From positions 1,550,001 through 1,614,000 of the forward strand of contig CADCXC010000004.1 in NCBI GenBank assembly GCA_902806595.1: DNA of 64,000 nt, in the 5' to 3' direction. Of the stretch, positions 1-12,215 are shown one piece after another. This DNA is from Pyrenopolyporus hunteri. Lineage: Eukaryota; Ascomycota; Sordariomycetes; Xylariales; Hypoxylaceae. The first letter of the stretch is position 1; the number at the start of each line of letters is the position of its first letter. The notes beneath the pieces are model-generated. The model saw only the letters and a program-made list of their open reading frames with translations. It had not been told where the DNA came from and ran no database searches. A program made the position numbers and the translations under genes.

Positions 1-2349
1 CAACCCGGCGGAGTTGTAGGAGAATATTGTATATAAACATGGTATGAGATATGCGCGTGTTAGCCAGGGAGAAGAATCGCCTTCAACAAGGCCAACTACT
101 TATCTAACCAGCTGGTAAGTAGGTCCCCAACCTAGACGGATCGTACGTATGAACTGAGCTGAGAATAAACCGACAGACCTATTACTTTACCGCCATTACT
201 ACTACAATTACCCCTTCAGATAACCCTCGAATAGCCAGCCTTCCACGAGCGCTCGTCCCCATTCCCTTTCGTGACCTAACCTGAAACGAGCAGCGGCCGC
301 ACAGAAGTTTGCGACATAGAGCGCACCACGCACGCGAGGAGAACAGAGCAGGGCAGGACAGAACCGACGATACGGGCTACACAGCGCAGCTCGCTCGATA
401 CGTGCGGTAAGTAGTAGTACCTGTAAGGAGCAGCGTCACTCCAGCAGAGGAAAAGAAGTAAAAAAAAAGGAAAGATCGCGCACATGCGCTCGACGCTCGC
501 CCGTGGGACAATTGTATACCTGCCTAACCTAGCTCAGGGAGGCCTGTGTCATTGCCGTCATTACTGTCGATGTTTGCGTGCCGTAGCCGTGGGACCCTGG
601 ACCGAGTCTCTGCTTTCCCTTTCCCTTCACTTCTTTTTTTTTTCCCTCCCACTCCGGATTTGGTTTCTCTCGTTCGTTCATCCGTTTGTGCGTCCGTTTC
701 CCAGGGGTAAGAACCGTCCGCTCGGTATATCTAGGCCATCTACCCTACCCGGGTAGGTAGGTAGGTAGGTAGGTAGGTAGGTAAGTGAGTACCTAAGGGC
801 TAAGTAGAGTAAGTAGGATAGGTTAGGTAGACAGTGGTAAACCCTCTCTTCTCCCATCCATCCATCCTCCCTCCCTCCCTTCGTGTTCGCGCGTCGCGTG
901 GCACCAAATCGGCCAACCGACATCTGGCCCGCTGGCGCGGGTTCCCAGGTCGTCGGTAACCGTTGAGTTTGCAGGATCCCACAGCGCAGGTAACTTATCA
1001 TATCGAATTTACCCCGTTCCCAGGTTAGTCCCCAGGTCCCTAAGCTACCTAGCTCGAGGGGTTTCCCTGCGGCAACCCCATCCAATAATCTCTGCTTACG
1101 GCCGTTTGACAGGCCGCATCGGATCTCTGCGCAGGAACGTACCAACGACGCGGGATCGAAAGGGGGCCAGGAGGATGGGGAGTACTTGGGCGGGTGCTCG
1201 CTTGCCTGGGATCGGAAAATTTCTCCTTTTCTCTTGATGCTGGTCCTTATCGTCTTCCCTGCGACTTGCCGGGTAGGAGAAAAGAATTAGGCGAGTTGTC
1301 TCGGGTCAAGACCTGGCATGACATGACAATTCTGGTACGTGGATAATAGATAGGTGAGTTAGGTACGTTACCATGTAATCCCTGTCCCGATGACGAAGTC
1401 ATGCTTTTCCTGGCCACCGTGCCGGGAATTAGTGACATATACCATCTCAGAGGTTTGGGCACCTTTTTTAGAATACACATTTCTTTGCACTGGCACCAAG
1501 TCCCAAGGCTCAGTTAAGCCCGGCGTTTCGACCGAGGAGATTACAGGTATGACCCCAACTGAAGTCATGCGGTAGGCTATACCCTCTCTGCGTGCCACAC
1601 AAAACACATTGAGGTTAAGACATGCAAGTATTACCGAGTCCTCTGCCCGTCTGGATGCCCATCTGTCTCTCCGCGTTTATCTTCCGACGGACGGGACCCC
1701 ATTGCCCTTGGCGGGAGAAACTGCAGGTAACCGACCTACCATCTCCGCGGTACGTAATGAGATATACGCTGCGATGGAGCCAGAGACATGGGAACTGAGA
1801 CTTGGCGGGAGTTAGAGACGGGTACTCTTCTGGGACGAGCTAGATACCAGTACGAAACATCTTGTCTCACACGGGCATATAATCCCGTGCGCCCCAACTT
1901 TGGGGATAGAACGTCGAGAATGTTTGTGCTAGCCATCTACTCGCTTCTTCCGGCGAAGGGGCTATGTCGTGCGAGGTGGCACAGCGATCTGGTAGCCCTG
2001 GTGGTCCGATGCGGTGGGGGACGACAGGAAACGTCTTGCGACGTCAATTTGCGTATGGTTACTCGTTGTGGCAGAGCATCAGATCTGCCGACACTTGCCC
2101 GGTACGATCGTGGCGAAGCGATAAATAAGACGAAAACCCACGCTGAAGAGCAATCTGCGCTTAATGAAGGAGGACGCTAACGTCGTGGAACTTTGCAACT
2201 TTGCAGTTGATGCTTCTATTAGCCACACCCGAAAGAATGTTTACCCCTTCCTCGAGTTGGGACGACCCTCCTCGAATAATGCTACCTAACGCCGTATTCA
2301 TGATATACATGCTGGAGGAACAAACAGGAGAGAAACAAAGGGCTAATGA
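1..2349. other. Intergenic/unassigned DNA at the window's left edge
   Basis: I see no gene here that I can support. Short open frames exist on both strands (for example 1788-2180 on +, 678-1145 on -), but none has a recognisable motif, an intron-linked continuation or consistent codon use, and several run through simple repeats. The right-hand part is downstream of LON2 and probably holds its 3' UTR. Part of an unseen neighbour's promoter may lie at the extreme left. Confidence 0.5.
752..783. repeat. (GGTA)8 microsatellite
   Basis: Eight uninterrupted copies of GGTA, preceded by a partly complementary TACCCTACCC stretch, so the block can fold back. Short CATC and CTCC runs follow near 856-885. 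It belongs to the TAGGTA/TACCTA word family seen in most intergenic regions of this window. Confidence 0.9.
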
Positions 2350-5287
2350 CTACAAACGGGACTGCACCGGTGGGAAACGGCTTTGCTCTGGCCATTGTAC
2401 GTCGGGCCAGATGTGGCGGATGGCTTCCCAAATGTGACTATGGAAGAGGTGTTAGCCGGTAAAGTAGAAAATGTACCGTGAGCATAGAGCATTCTTACCT
2501 GACGTAAATGATCTTCAGCCCATCTCTTACTTCTGATGGTACTTCTCTCGCATCCTTCTCGTTTTGCGCTGGTAGCAGCACCGTCTTAACGCCGGCGCGA
2601 TATGCTCCGATGAGCTTTTCCTTTATTCCTCCGACTCTCTTTACGTGACCAGAGAGTTGGAATTCGCCCTATGAAATATCAGCATCTTGTTGATCAACAC
2701 GTAGCAACTCTACTAGACGTACAGTCATAGCCATGTTCGGCGGGACGGGTCGTCCCGAAAGGAGTGATATGAGAGCAATTGCCTGAGCCATCCCGCTGGA
2801 TGGGCCATCCTTCGGTACGGCCCCGGATGGGCAGTGGACGTGAAGACTGCGTTTCTTCATGATGTTTTCCGCCGGGTCCTGGGTCAACCCTAACTCGTAG
2901 GCATGGTTGCGGACCCAACTTCTCGCAACTTTGACGCTCTCTTTCAGAACGTCCCCGAGATTACCCGTAAGCTCGACACTGCCATCGCCAGGCATATCAA
3001 GGACTTCGATGAATAGGATGCCCCCGTTTCCGCCAGAGCTGTAAGCGACGAGACCCGTCACTATGCCCGGCTGATTAGTTTTCTCCGCTATCTCATCTTC
3101 AAATTTCTCAATGCCTAGAATAGCCTCGAGATCCTGGACCGTGACCTCTGGCCGATATGTCTCCGGTTTCCCACGGTCATTGGCCTCCACGAACTCGACG
3201 GCTTTCGCACGACAGACGGATCCTATTTCCCGCTCGAGGTTACGAACTCCGGCTTCACGAGTATACGATTCAATAATCTTTGATATGACTTCTTCGCTAA
3301 AGTGTACTTGATCTTCCGAAAGTCCATTGACCTTGATTTGCTTTGGCACGAGATGCCGTAGCGCGATGTGTCGCTTCTCAAGTGTAGTGTAGCCGGAGAA
3401 CTCGAGGGTTTCCATGCGATCTAGCAATGGGCCTGGAATCGTATCAAGGGTATTCGCCGTAGCAATAAAGAGCACCTTACTCAAGTCGATGGGAGTGTTG
3501 ATGTAGTGGTCATGGAATGCGTGATTTTGTTCGGGGTCAAGCACCTCGAGCATCGCCGCGGCAGGGTCACCGTTATGGTTGGACATGCCCAGCTTGTCTA
3601 TCTCATCCAGGAGGAAGACGGGATTAGAAACACCTACTTTCTTCAGGCCTTGGACGATGAGACCCGGCATAGCGGCAACATATGTTCTTCGGTGTCCCCG
3701 TATCTCGGCTTCGTCTCGGACGCCGCCGAGTGATATACGGTGGAACTTGCGTCCGAGAGCCGTGGCAATAGATCTAGCTATGCTAGTCTTCCCAACGCCG
3801 GGAGGGCCAACCAAGAGCAGGATCGGGGCTTTCTCAACTCGTCGTTTGTTCTTCAGCATCTGGACCTTGAGGCCAGTTGCCTTTATCTTCTCTTCCAGTT
3901 CCGGATCGACGGCCGTGGCGTCGTTCGCGGCGTCCTTACTAGACTCCAAGGCTGCCGCTTCCTGTTCGGCCTGTTTGATTTGCTGATCTACAGCTTCGTT
4001 GGCCGATTGCATCAATCTCACGATAGTAAGATAAGAGAGTAGGCGTTTCTTGACTTTTTCGATTCCGTAGTGGTCGTCATCAAGTTGCTTTCTTGCCTTC
4101 TCTAATGTACCGGCCCCGATAGGGTCATCGGTGGTAACGGACCAAGGTATCTCGGCCAAAGTTTCGAGATATGTCCTAACAACCTGATATTCAGCTTGCG
4201 CTGGCATCATATGTTTCAACCGCTTCAACTCCCGTTCCGCTACCGCGGCTGCTTCCGGCGGCATCTTGGCATCCTCAATCTTCTTCTTGAGGTCTTGTAA
4301 ATCGTCTGCGTCCTGCTGGTCCCCGGCACCGCCGCCAAAGATGTTGAATGGTGATCTGCGGGCGAGACCGAGTCCAGCTGGGGGAATCTTGAGGTCTGAC
4401 AGCGGCGTCTGGTTATCTCGCTTGCCATTTCTTATTTTCTCTACGTCCTCTGGGTTGATGGTGATAGGTAGAGTCGTTCTGGTAAGCGTGGTAATCTTAA
4501 GGTTGCCTTTAAGCTCGTCCACATGACGTTCCAATATCTCAATTACCTTCCGCATGCGATCCGCAACGTCAATAGCGGCGAGCACCTGGAGCTTCTCTTC
4601 ATAGGTCGCACTGACAACGTTCATCATAAAATCGGCTAGTGCACCCCCTTCTTTAGGACCCTTCCTAGCAATGAGTTGCTTGAGCCTGCCTGTTAAAAGA
4701 GGATTTAGAGCCGCGGTGCCGCTCGACAAAAGGAAGGCCGATAATTGGAGATATGACGCTAGTTCCTGTGATAACCGTTTCAGCGTTCCGAAGAGCTCTT
4801 GATAGGCAGGTGTTTGAAGTCCTTCGGGGTCGACCTGATCTGTGTGCGGGAATACCCTTGCTTCGAAGAAGGGACGTTCTTGAGTGATCTTCTCGATAGA
4901 GACGCGCGAGACTCCCTGAATAAGGAGGCTGAACTCGGCACCCTGTTGGCCTTGGATAGCACTAATTCTCCCGGAGACCGCGTAGGCAAATAACCGATCC
5001 TTCTTAATACCATTCTTATTCGCGCCGACGAGTTCGTCGTATTGAGCGGGCTTCTTATCTACCAGCATCTGGCCGCGACTGTTCAACAACGGCGAATTTA
5101 GAGGTACGCAGATAACGGGAATCTCGTCGACCCGCTTCGAGCCCTTAGAAGCGCGGGCATAGACGTTCCCCATCAAGGCAGGTATATCAGAGCGGCTCGG
5201 AGAGACTGATATTCGGACGACGGAGCCGGGAAACAGAACGACGTTCTTGCTCAGGGGAATCAGAGGCATAGCCGCCGATTCTGCCAT
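2350..5287 (-). CDS. LON2: Peroxisomal Lon protease homologue 2
   Basis: ATP-dependent serine protease and chaperone of the peroxisomal matrix, which degrades damaged matrix proteins. Coding exons are 5287-2723, 2668-2499 and 2437-2350, giving 940 aa. The order is an N-terminal LON substrate domain (about residues 7-260), a AAA+ domain with Walker [10 protein letters not shown] (494-502) and Walker B LLDEID (Asp561-Glu562), and a Lon protease domain. The catalytic serine is Ser830 in KDGPSSG, and the dyad lysine is Lys873 in GGIKEK, encoded by exon 2. The last residues are SRL, a type 1 peroxisome targeting signal, encoded by exon 3. The introns are 54 bp (2669-2722) and 61 bp (2438-2498, branch GGCTAAC). 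I chose the ATG at 5287 (context CAACATGG); the open frame extends upstream only with non-ATG codons. The family lysine, the serine and the PTS1 make the identification firm. The gene is divergent from RFA2. Confidence 0.95.
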
Positions 5288-5845
5288 GTTGACGTGCTTC
5301 CCCGTGGGTTTGTGCACGATTGGTCGAGGGAGGTAGTGGTCGAAGAAATGTGGAAAACGGGTGTGGTAGCACTGTTATTGCTTTTATTGATTACTGCTAT
5401 ACCATAAGGCGAGGAAACAGGCCGGACAATAGTGCAACGCGATGGCTTGCAGTTAATCAAAAGGAAGTTCGGGATGGGTTGGCGGCCGTTGCGAGGACGG
5501 AACAAGAAAATGAATGTTGATGTCAGTGGTGGAAGTTTCCCATCCGATGCGCTGTGACTGCCTACCCTGTCCGCCACGCACCTCAGGTTCTAGCATATGG
5601 AAGTAGCTAAGGTAACCTAGGTACGTGGGTAGGTACGTAGGTAGGTAGGTATGTAGGAGGTGAGGTACCTAAACTTAATTCAGGGGTGGCGGTCCTTCCA
5701 GAAGCTGCGGGATATAGCAGGACGGTGTGTCTCATAAAAGGACTTGCCGAGGTTCACGGCTGCCAACTAAGCGGTATCCCAGCACCCCGGAATACATCCG
5801 GTACCTAAGCCGAGGACTCCACATCATGAGACTTCTGTAGTTTCT

Positions 5846-5876
5846 TGACATTGTCAACATTGTCAACATTGTCAAC
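5846..5876. repeat. 9-bp tandem repeat, unit ACATTGTCA
   Basis: Three consecutive copies of the 9-bp unit, with partial copies at each side. The unit junctions contain TTGTCAA and TTGACA, so the array also has dyad character, as in clustered transcription-factor sites. It sits about 560-590 bp upstream of the LON2 start and 470-500 bp upstream of RFA2. Confidence 0.8.
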
Positions 5877-6162
5877 ATGAATTTTTAACGTTGTGATCAC
5901 CTCATTCCGATTAAAAATTCGTGGTCTACCCTATAATCAATACTCGCTATGTGATAGGAGGTGGCATGGAAGAATTAGTCTACTGTTGTACTCCCCGTCC
6001 GCTGTTTGTTAAGCGTAAGGTACTAGGCATTATAGGTATTGTATTGTACCTACAGGTTCTTTAAGTTACACTAGAGATAGGGATAGATCCCTATCCATCG
6101 CAACCGTCGCACCGCACAGGCCGCAGCAGCTACCTAAATAGGTGCGTAAGCAGGTGCCTACA

Positions 6163-6198
6163 TCCAGCCACTAAACTACCTCCAGCCACTAAACTACC
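6163..6198. repeat. Perfect 18-bp tandem duplication
   Basis: The unit TCCAGCCACTAAACTACC occurs twice, at 6163-6180 and 6181-6198, with no mismatch. It lies about 150 bp before the RFA2 start codon. A recent slippage duplication is the simplest explanation. Confidence 0.9.
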
Positions 6199-6269
6199 CC
6201 GCGATTTAGCGCACCCGTTTAGATGAAAATCAATTAAAAAGTTCCCAATCGCGTAACCCGACAAACGCA

Positions 6270-6275
6270 ACGCGT
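6270..6275 (+). promoter_or_regulatory. MCB-like box (ACGCGT) upstream of RFA2
   Basis: ACGCGT is the MluI cell-cycle box bound by MBF, which drives G1/S genes in yeasts. Here it lies 71 bp before the RFA2 start codon, and a related TCGCGT lies about 20 bp further upstream. RPA subunits are classic S-phase genes, so the position makes sense. Binding itself is inferred. Confidence 0.5.
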
Positions 6276-6345
6276 CTTCAGCTGGGCACCCCTTTCTTCT
6301 CCATCACACCGTCAAACAGCACTCCCTCCCAGCACAACCGCAACC

Positions 6346-7240
6346 ATGACTAGTACGTGTCTACAATAACTCCTTTCGTTTCAAAGCATTCAGTAAACAT
6401 ATATATTTATACTACGTGAGCGCTGACCATGAAAACGCAGGCTACGGCGGATACTCGCGAACATCGTACGGCGCCCAAGGCGGGGACGACGGGGGCGGGT
6501 TCTTCGGGGGGTCTCAAGCGACGGGGAGCCAGGGGGCGCGGGCTGTGAGCGAGGACTCGCTGCGGCCGGTGACGGTGAAGCAAATCATCGACGCGGAGCA
6601 GTCGTTCAGCAACGAAAACACGTTCCGGATCGACGGGGCGGACGTGTCGCAGGTGACCTTCGTGGGGATGGTGCGGCAGATCAGCCCGCAGACGACCAAC
6701 ATCACGTACCGGCTGGACGACGGCACCGGCGTCGTCGAGGTCAAGCAGTGGCTCGACCCGGACAAGCAGGACGACCCCTCGCGCGCCCAGTTCCGCGAGG
6801 AGCAGTACGTCCGCGTCTGGGGCCGCCTCCGCAGCTTCGGCAACAAGCGCCACGTCGGCATCCACGTCATCAAGCCCGTCACCGACTTCAACGAGGTCAA
6901 CTACCACCTGCTCGAGGCCACCTACGTCCACCTATACTTCACCCGAGGCCCGCCGGGCGGCGGCGGCGGTGGCGGGGACGGGAACGCTGCCGACGATGAT
7001 AGCATGTTCGTCGAGAACAACGATTCCGCCTTCCTGCAAGGGGCGTCCCTCAGGGCGAGGAAGATGTACCAGTACCTCAACCAATCCAAGAGCAGCGAGG
7101 GCACCAACATGCACGTTATAGCCAAGGAGACCGGCATGACGATCCAGGACGTGATGACGGCCGCCGAAGAACTGCTAGGCCACGGCAAGATTTATACCAC
7201 TCTCGATGACGAGACGTTTGCCGTTCTAGAAGGGTTCTAG
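6346..7240 (+). CDS. RFA2: Replication protein A, 32 kDa subunit
   Basis: Middle subunit of the heterotrimeric single-stranded-DNA-binding complex used in replication, repair and recombination in the nucleus. The coding exons are 6346-6352 and 6441-7240, giving 268 aa; the first coding exon is only 7 nt (ATG ACT A). The 88-bp intron has donor GTACGT and a CTGAC branch about 15-20 nt before the CAG acceptor. The product starts MTSYGGYSRTSYG, the usual glycine/serine-rich, phosphorylatable N-terminus. An OB fold follows at about residues 50-160 (TFVGMVRQI, YRLDDGTG, VWGRLRSF), then a Gly-rich linker and a C-terminal winged helix (about 200-268) for partner proteins. Length fits the family. Codon choice in 6480-6990 is almost entirely GC-ending, which creates long antisense shadow frames. 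Confidence 0.95.
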
Positions 7241-7968
7241 GCCGCGCTTGAATGCCACAGTGTGATTACCGATACAGAAGTTCCAATAGGGCAGGGCTTC
7301 AAAATGCCATGTGGCACGTTCCGGCGTTTTTTTATTGGCATGGCACATATCTACCTAGATTATCGGGCATATGATGGAGGTCACATGGGGTCGTGCCGAA
7401 AATGAGCACCCACATGTATAATGAATGCGTCTCTAGTGTGGACTATCTACCTAGATGCAGAATGACTGACTAATGATACCTGGAATGAGGAACCAAAATA
7501 AACAACAATTAAAACAAGCACCCCAGCTTCTTCGAGGGAGTAAACTCGTAACGAGTTTGCTCCCATCACGAAATCTAGACGAAACCAAAAGATTCGCAAC
7601 CGGAACGGGAGCAGCATCGAAAGGCCTAGTGAAGTCTCTTCGGTGATAGAAGTAGGGGCCTCCTAAAAATCGTGAAAACAAAACGAGCGTAAGGAAGGTT
7701 AAAAAAAAAAGAAGGACCGGAGCTAGCTAGCCCAAGAGAGAGTCCTAGAAGTAGAGTAAAATAGTAAGCAGAACCAAAACAGCAAACGAGAATTCAGACG
7801 TTCAACCAGTCGAACCATTTCAGATCGGAATCTGATCGTCACTCATCAATTCTCGTCGACTTCATCATAACTTCTTATCTTGTTCTTCATCAGTAGCAGC
7901 AGCAACGACAGCCGCAGTGGCAGTAGCCAGCAGCAAACAGCAACATGCAAAACTTCATCGACGATTCC
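7241..7968. other. Convergent 3' intergenic region (RFA2 / acetyltransferase)
   Basis: Holds the 3' ends of RFA2 and of the minus-strand GNAT gene. It has A-rich stretches suitable for 3' processing and a CAG/CAGCAA-rich patch near 7895-7945. I see no gene. Confidence 0.6.
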
Positions 7969-9106
7969 TTACATCTTCTTAAACCCGCTGTTGAGCTTGA
8001 TGGGGATCGAGTGGGGCAGCTTCTGCGGCTCGCGGACCATGATCGTCAGGCGGACGGGCGAGTGGCTGTCGGCGCCCAGGTAGATGTCCTTTCTGATTTC
8101 GAACCCGAACTTCTTGTAGTAAGCGTTATTCTTCTCCGAACTGGACTCGAGGTACATGGCCCGGCCTTCGGCGTCAGCCTGCAAGGAAGGAGGAAAGTAT
8201 CAGCATATAGATAGGTATATATATCGGCCAGGGGTTTTCGGAATAACATGTACATCCAACCGTTTCTCGAAATAGCTTCCTGCGGCCTGTTACCCAAAGT
8301 CTTGCACGTACCTTGGCAGCCATCTGCTGGATCAGCTTCCTCGCGTAGCCTCTACGCTGGCCGCTGGGCTTGGTGCCCAGGTAGACCAGGTAGTAGCAGT
8401 CGTTGTCCCTGTCACCCATAGTCTCGGCTTTGGTGTTGTGGAGCACCGGCAGCAGCTCTTTGTAGTAGCGCTTCCGGCCCTCGGCAGACAGTTGATAGTA
8501 GAGTCTCCACATACCACTGCGGAGGACGGTCAGCCAGTCATCCGTCTCTTTACCCGGCGGCACCCTATAAGACTCGCGAGAATCACGTGTTAGTCGATAA
8601 CTTTGCGCTTTTTCATCTCTCGGAGTTAATTCATTGTGTCTCTTTACCAAGTTAAGCCCCGGGAGGCAAGCAAAACCCGAGTCGAGGCCGCATATCATTG
8701 CCTCGTAGCATTGTACGGTGTACGTTATATACGCGGCCCTGGAGCCCTAGTTTTTCTCTTCCCCCCCGGTTCCTCTCTTGATCTGATGGCAAACTCACCA
8801 GAGCGCCACACCCTCGTAATCCGGCCCGATGGTCGTCACGATGCCCTTGTAGCAGTGGGCGGCCACGATGTAGTTGAAGATGTCGACGTGGAGCCGCCAC
8901 TTCGTCTCGTCATCGTAGCCGACCATGTCGTCGGCGTCGAGAAGGTACTGTGCCAGATCATCAGTAGCAAAGGCCTGCGCTAGGGACAGCGCTGCTTCCT
9001 TGTACTCCGATATGCCGATGGCACGAACTTGGTCCTCCCATTTTTCGGGGATGAGAGAACGCTTCTTCAACTCAACAAGGGAAACACTGTTGCTTACGTG
9101 CTCCAT
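7969..9106 (-). CDS. GNAT-family N-acetyltransferase
   Basis: Predicted acetyl-CoA-dependent acetyltransferase; substrate unknown. The exons are 9106-8799, 8564-8312 and 8178-7969, giving 256 aa. The introns are 234 bp (donor GTGAGT, CTAAC branch, TATAG acceptor) and 133 bp (GTACGT..GCAG). The joins restore the reading frame across Trp (ALW|VPPGK) and Lys-Ala (MAAK|ADAEG). The acetyl-CoA pyrophosphate loop is QRRGYARKL, after the beta strand YYLVYLGTKP. The closing strand has YYKKFGFEIRKD, typical of the fungal family in which a 'PPGK..DDW..LRSGMWRLY' block precedes the GNAT core. I chose the ATG at 9106 (MEHVSNS); the frame stays open 25 codons further upstream but without an ATG. A possible donor (GTAAGC) lies just after this ATG, so the extreme N-terminus is less certain. 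Confidence 0.85.
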
Positions 9107-11345
9107 GTTGGGCAGCTTTCTACTCAGACCTTGTTGGCGACTACGAGCGACGGAAGACTTATTAGTCGCGACGTTTCCCAAATTTCTCGACGTTTTAAAG
9201 CATCGAGCGGGCGAGGCGACTCACTTCAATTATTATTCGATATATCCTGTATACTATCTCCTGTGTGAACTCTTGATAACTGAGTTCTTGAGATAGGCAT
9301 AAATCTCGCGGGATGAGCTAGGCAATTGAGGCTCGTGCGAAGGTCAACAGACATCAATGTAGGTTTGGCGGGGGTGTCGTTCTTAGAAAATAAGATAACT
9401 GCAATTCGGGCAACAGGCGACGTCACGAAGATGAAAGGCGAAGAAGCCCTAGAGAGTCGGACAGCCGATGGAATTGAGTTGGATTGAAGCGATGAGGTTG
9501 TAGCTAGTGACAAAGAACTGAGTCTTGTGAGTAACTAATCCCGTGTGAAGGGACCGTACGCTGGAGCAAGATCGATCAGTGTAGCTTTGTGTCTGTTCCA
9601 CCTCGAAAGTGACTTTGTTGCAACCAAGTATTGTGTTCTTGGGTTGAGTGAGAGAAGCGGAGGGAAGAGGAGTTCAGGATATCCGAGCGCCGAGGGGTCC
9701 TTAAAGAGTGGCGAGGCCGGGGGGCACAAAGCACAGTGTATAATCGTTCGGTGAGGCGAAGGGCCAAGGGAGAGGAACGCGGGATGACAATGCAGAGGGC
9801 CTGAATAGTCGGTGGTAAGCTGAGGGAGCCGCAGACAGCATGGCAAACACTAGCAGCCAACCAGCTACCGGGAATCGGATGTATGACACTATCCATCATA
9901 TCCATCCTTATCCACCGCCCTCGTGGGCTACTACGTACTACGTAGTAGTTTGACGAAGAATCTCATATCAGTGTGCCGTCAGTGTGCTGAGTTGGTTGGT
10001 GGACAGGTAACGGATAGCGGCAAGGGCCGTCTGGGCACTATATTCATCTCTTCGTTTCCTATTCACAGTGCGTCAGACCCAAGACCTTGGGTTTCCGAGT
10101 TCCCAGTCTTGTCTGCATACATTGTACGCCCGTCTCGTGCACGGCACTGGCGAGAGGGAGGGTTTGGTAAGTTGCCTATTGGCACGGACCCAAGATTCTT
10201 GTTAAGGTGTGGGAAGGATGTGATGCTTATTGGACGAGCACGCCGCATCACTTCGGCTCTGATAATACCTCGTCCTGGAAAGTGCTGCGGATACTAATCC
10301 CACGCTATTACATACAACCTCCACTTGAAGCTCGCCCTGCTCTCCTCCCCGGAGAGACTTGGCTGCAAGCTTACCTGTGGTGGTCACCTGATCCCTGGCT
10401 TCGACGTCGGCCTGGCTTGAAGGTATGAGATAGCCCGGAGATGCGGGGCCATCTATATACCAGGTAAGTAGGTACCGACCTATATTCCAGTTACACGAGC
10501 GCTTGAAGCGGCCGGCTCAGTGATCGGGTCTGGCAGTCCGCCCGGCTTGACTGGCTCTACACATGTTCCATCGCAGGTGTGTGGGAGCCCTACAGGCATA
10601 GAAGACCGAACGTGGGATTGCGTTGTTTATTTCCGGCAGGGAATCATCCCAAGAACCAAGTTGGGCTCGAATCTGACTGTTATCAATCAGATACACTACC
10701 TACACGTACATACATACCACATACAGCATACATCCCTCCTACGTACGTCTGCGTTGTCCGCGAATCCCGGTGTTAGTGGCACACAACTAGCAAACTGGGT
10801 TTAGGGATGATTATATGCGGATCGGCCGGGGTTGTTCGTGCGGTGCGGAGTCAAGCGTCCTGGGGGTAACGCAAGATAGACGGCATTAGATTGTAGGTGA
10901 TTGGATGTGATATTAGCGAGACCTTGCATCTTTTGAAACGAAAAGATAGAAGGCCTCGCTCCTAATGGCAAAAGCAAGGTTAGAGATACTTCGCCTTACT
11001 ATTAGGTAAGTATAGGCAATTGATAAGGGGATCCATGCCATAGGTAGTGCAGTTACGCACATGTACCATACATTCATCTTAATAGGAAGGAAGCAGGTAC
11101 CTAACAGACTCTACACGTATGTAAGGCAAGTGGCAGTTACCTCATATTGGAATACATCTAGGCTACAAAATGGCGGAAGACATTTGATGGAATTTGACCA
11201 AGGCCTGCTCATGCTTTTCTCAGACGGTGTCCGGAAAGGAAAGGAAGAAGAAAATAAGATTCTAGTCGCTCTCTTCGCTTTTCTTTTTACTTTTTTCTTT
11301 TCTTTTTCTTCTCTTCCTCTATCTTTAACTTGCCCAACCCTGGGC
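9107..11345. other. Intergenic region upstream of the acetyltransferase gene
   Basis: About 2.2 kb containing the 5' leader and promoter of the minus-strand acetyltransferase, plus the 3' flank of the isomerase gene. Open frames at 9535-9905 have no recognisable motifs. A near-perfect dyad of TACTACGTAGTA lies near 9935-9950. A pyrimidine tract (11270-11330) lies just past the isomerase stop. I see no supported gene. Confidence 0.5.

Positions 11346-12215
<870 letters not shown>

Larger units (their letters stand above)
5288..6345. promoter_or_regulatory. Divergent promoter region between LON2 and RFA2
   Basis: A bidirectional intergenic region of about 1.06 kb. It contains two CCGAGG words (5747-5752 and 5810-5815). 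Their reverse complement, CCTCGG, is the core reported for the fatty-acid regulators FarA/FarB of Aspergillus nidulans, which would suit a peroxisomal gene. It also holds a GGTA-rich run near 5615-5660, a 9-bp tandem repeat near 5846, an 18-bp tandem duplication at 6163 and an MCB box at 6270. Assigning functions to these words is inference. Confidence 0.5.

Noticed and set aside
752..783. GGTA repeat as a telomere or internal telomeric repeat
   Set aside because: Pezizomycotina telomeres are TTAGGG. This is a tetranucleotide microsatellite with different phase and content.
678..1145. A 155-codon minus-strand frame and an overlapping plus-strand frame
   Set aside because: They run through the GGTA microsatellite (giving SLTYLPTYLPTYP-type repeats) and have no recognisable domain or codon bias.
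1788..2180. 130-codon plus-strand frame
   Set aside because: No family resemblance, no intron-linked continuation, and amino-acid use looks random.
5288..5317. LON2 start 10 codons upstream of 5287
   Set aside because: That position is GTG, not ATG. The in-frame ATG at 5287 has a good context and gives a normal fungal N-terminus.
6407..6931. A 174-codon antisense frame opposite RFA2
   Set aside because: Same cause: the RFA2 coding block is GC-saturated, and the antisense product is a low-complexity Val/Leu/Asp string.
9535..9905. Several overlapping minus-strand frames of 62-109 codons
   Set aside because: Three frames are open at once, with none showing motifs. This is upstream of the acetyltransferase gene and is best seen as leader or promoter DNA.
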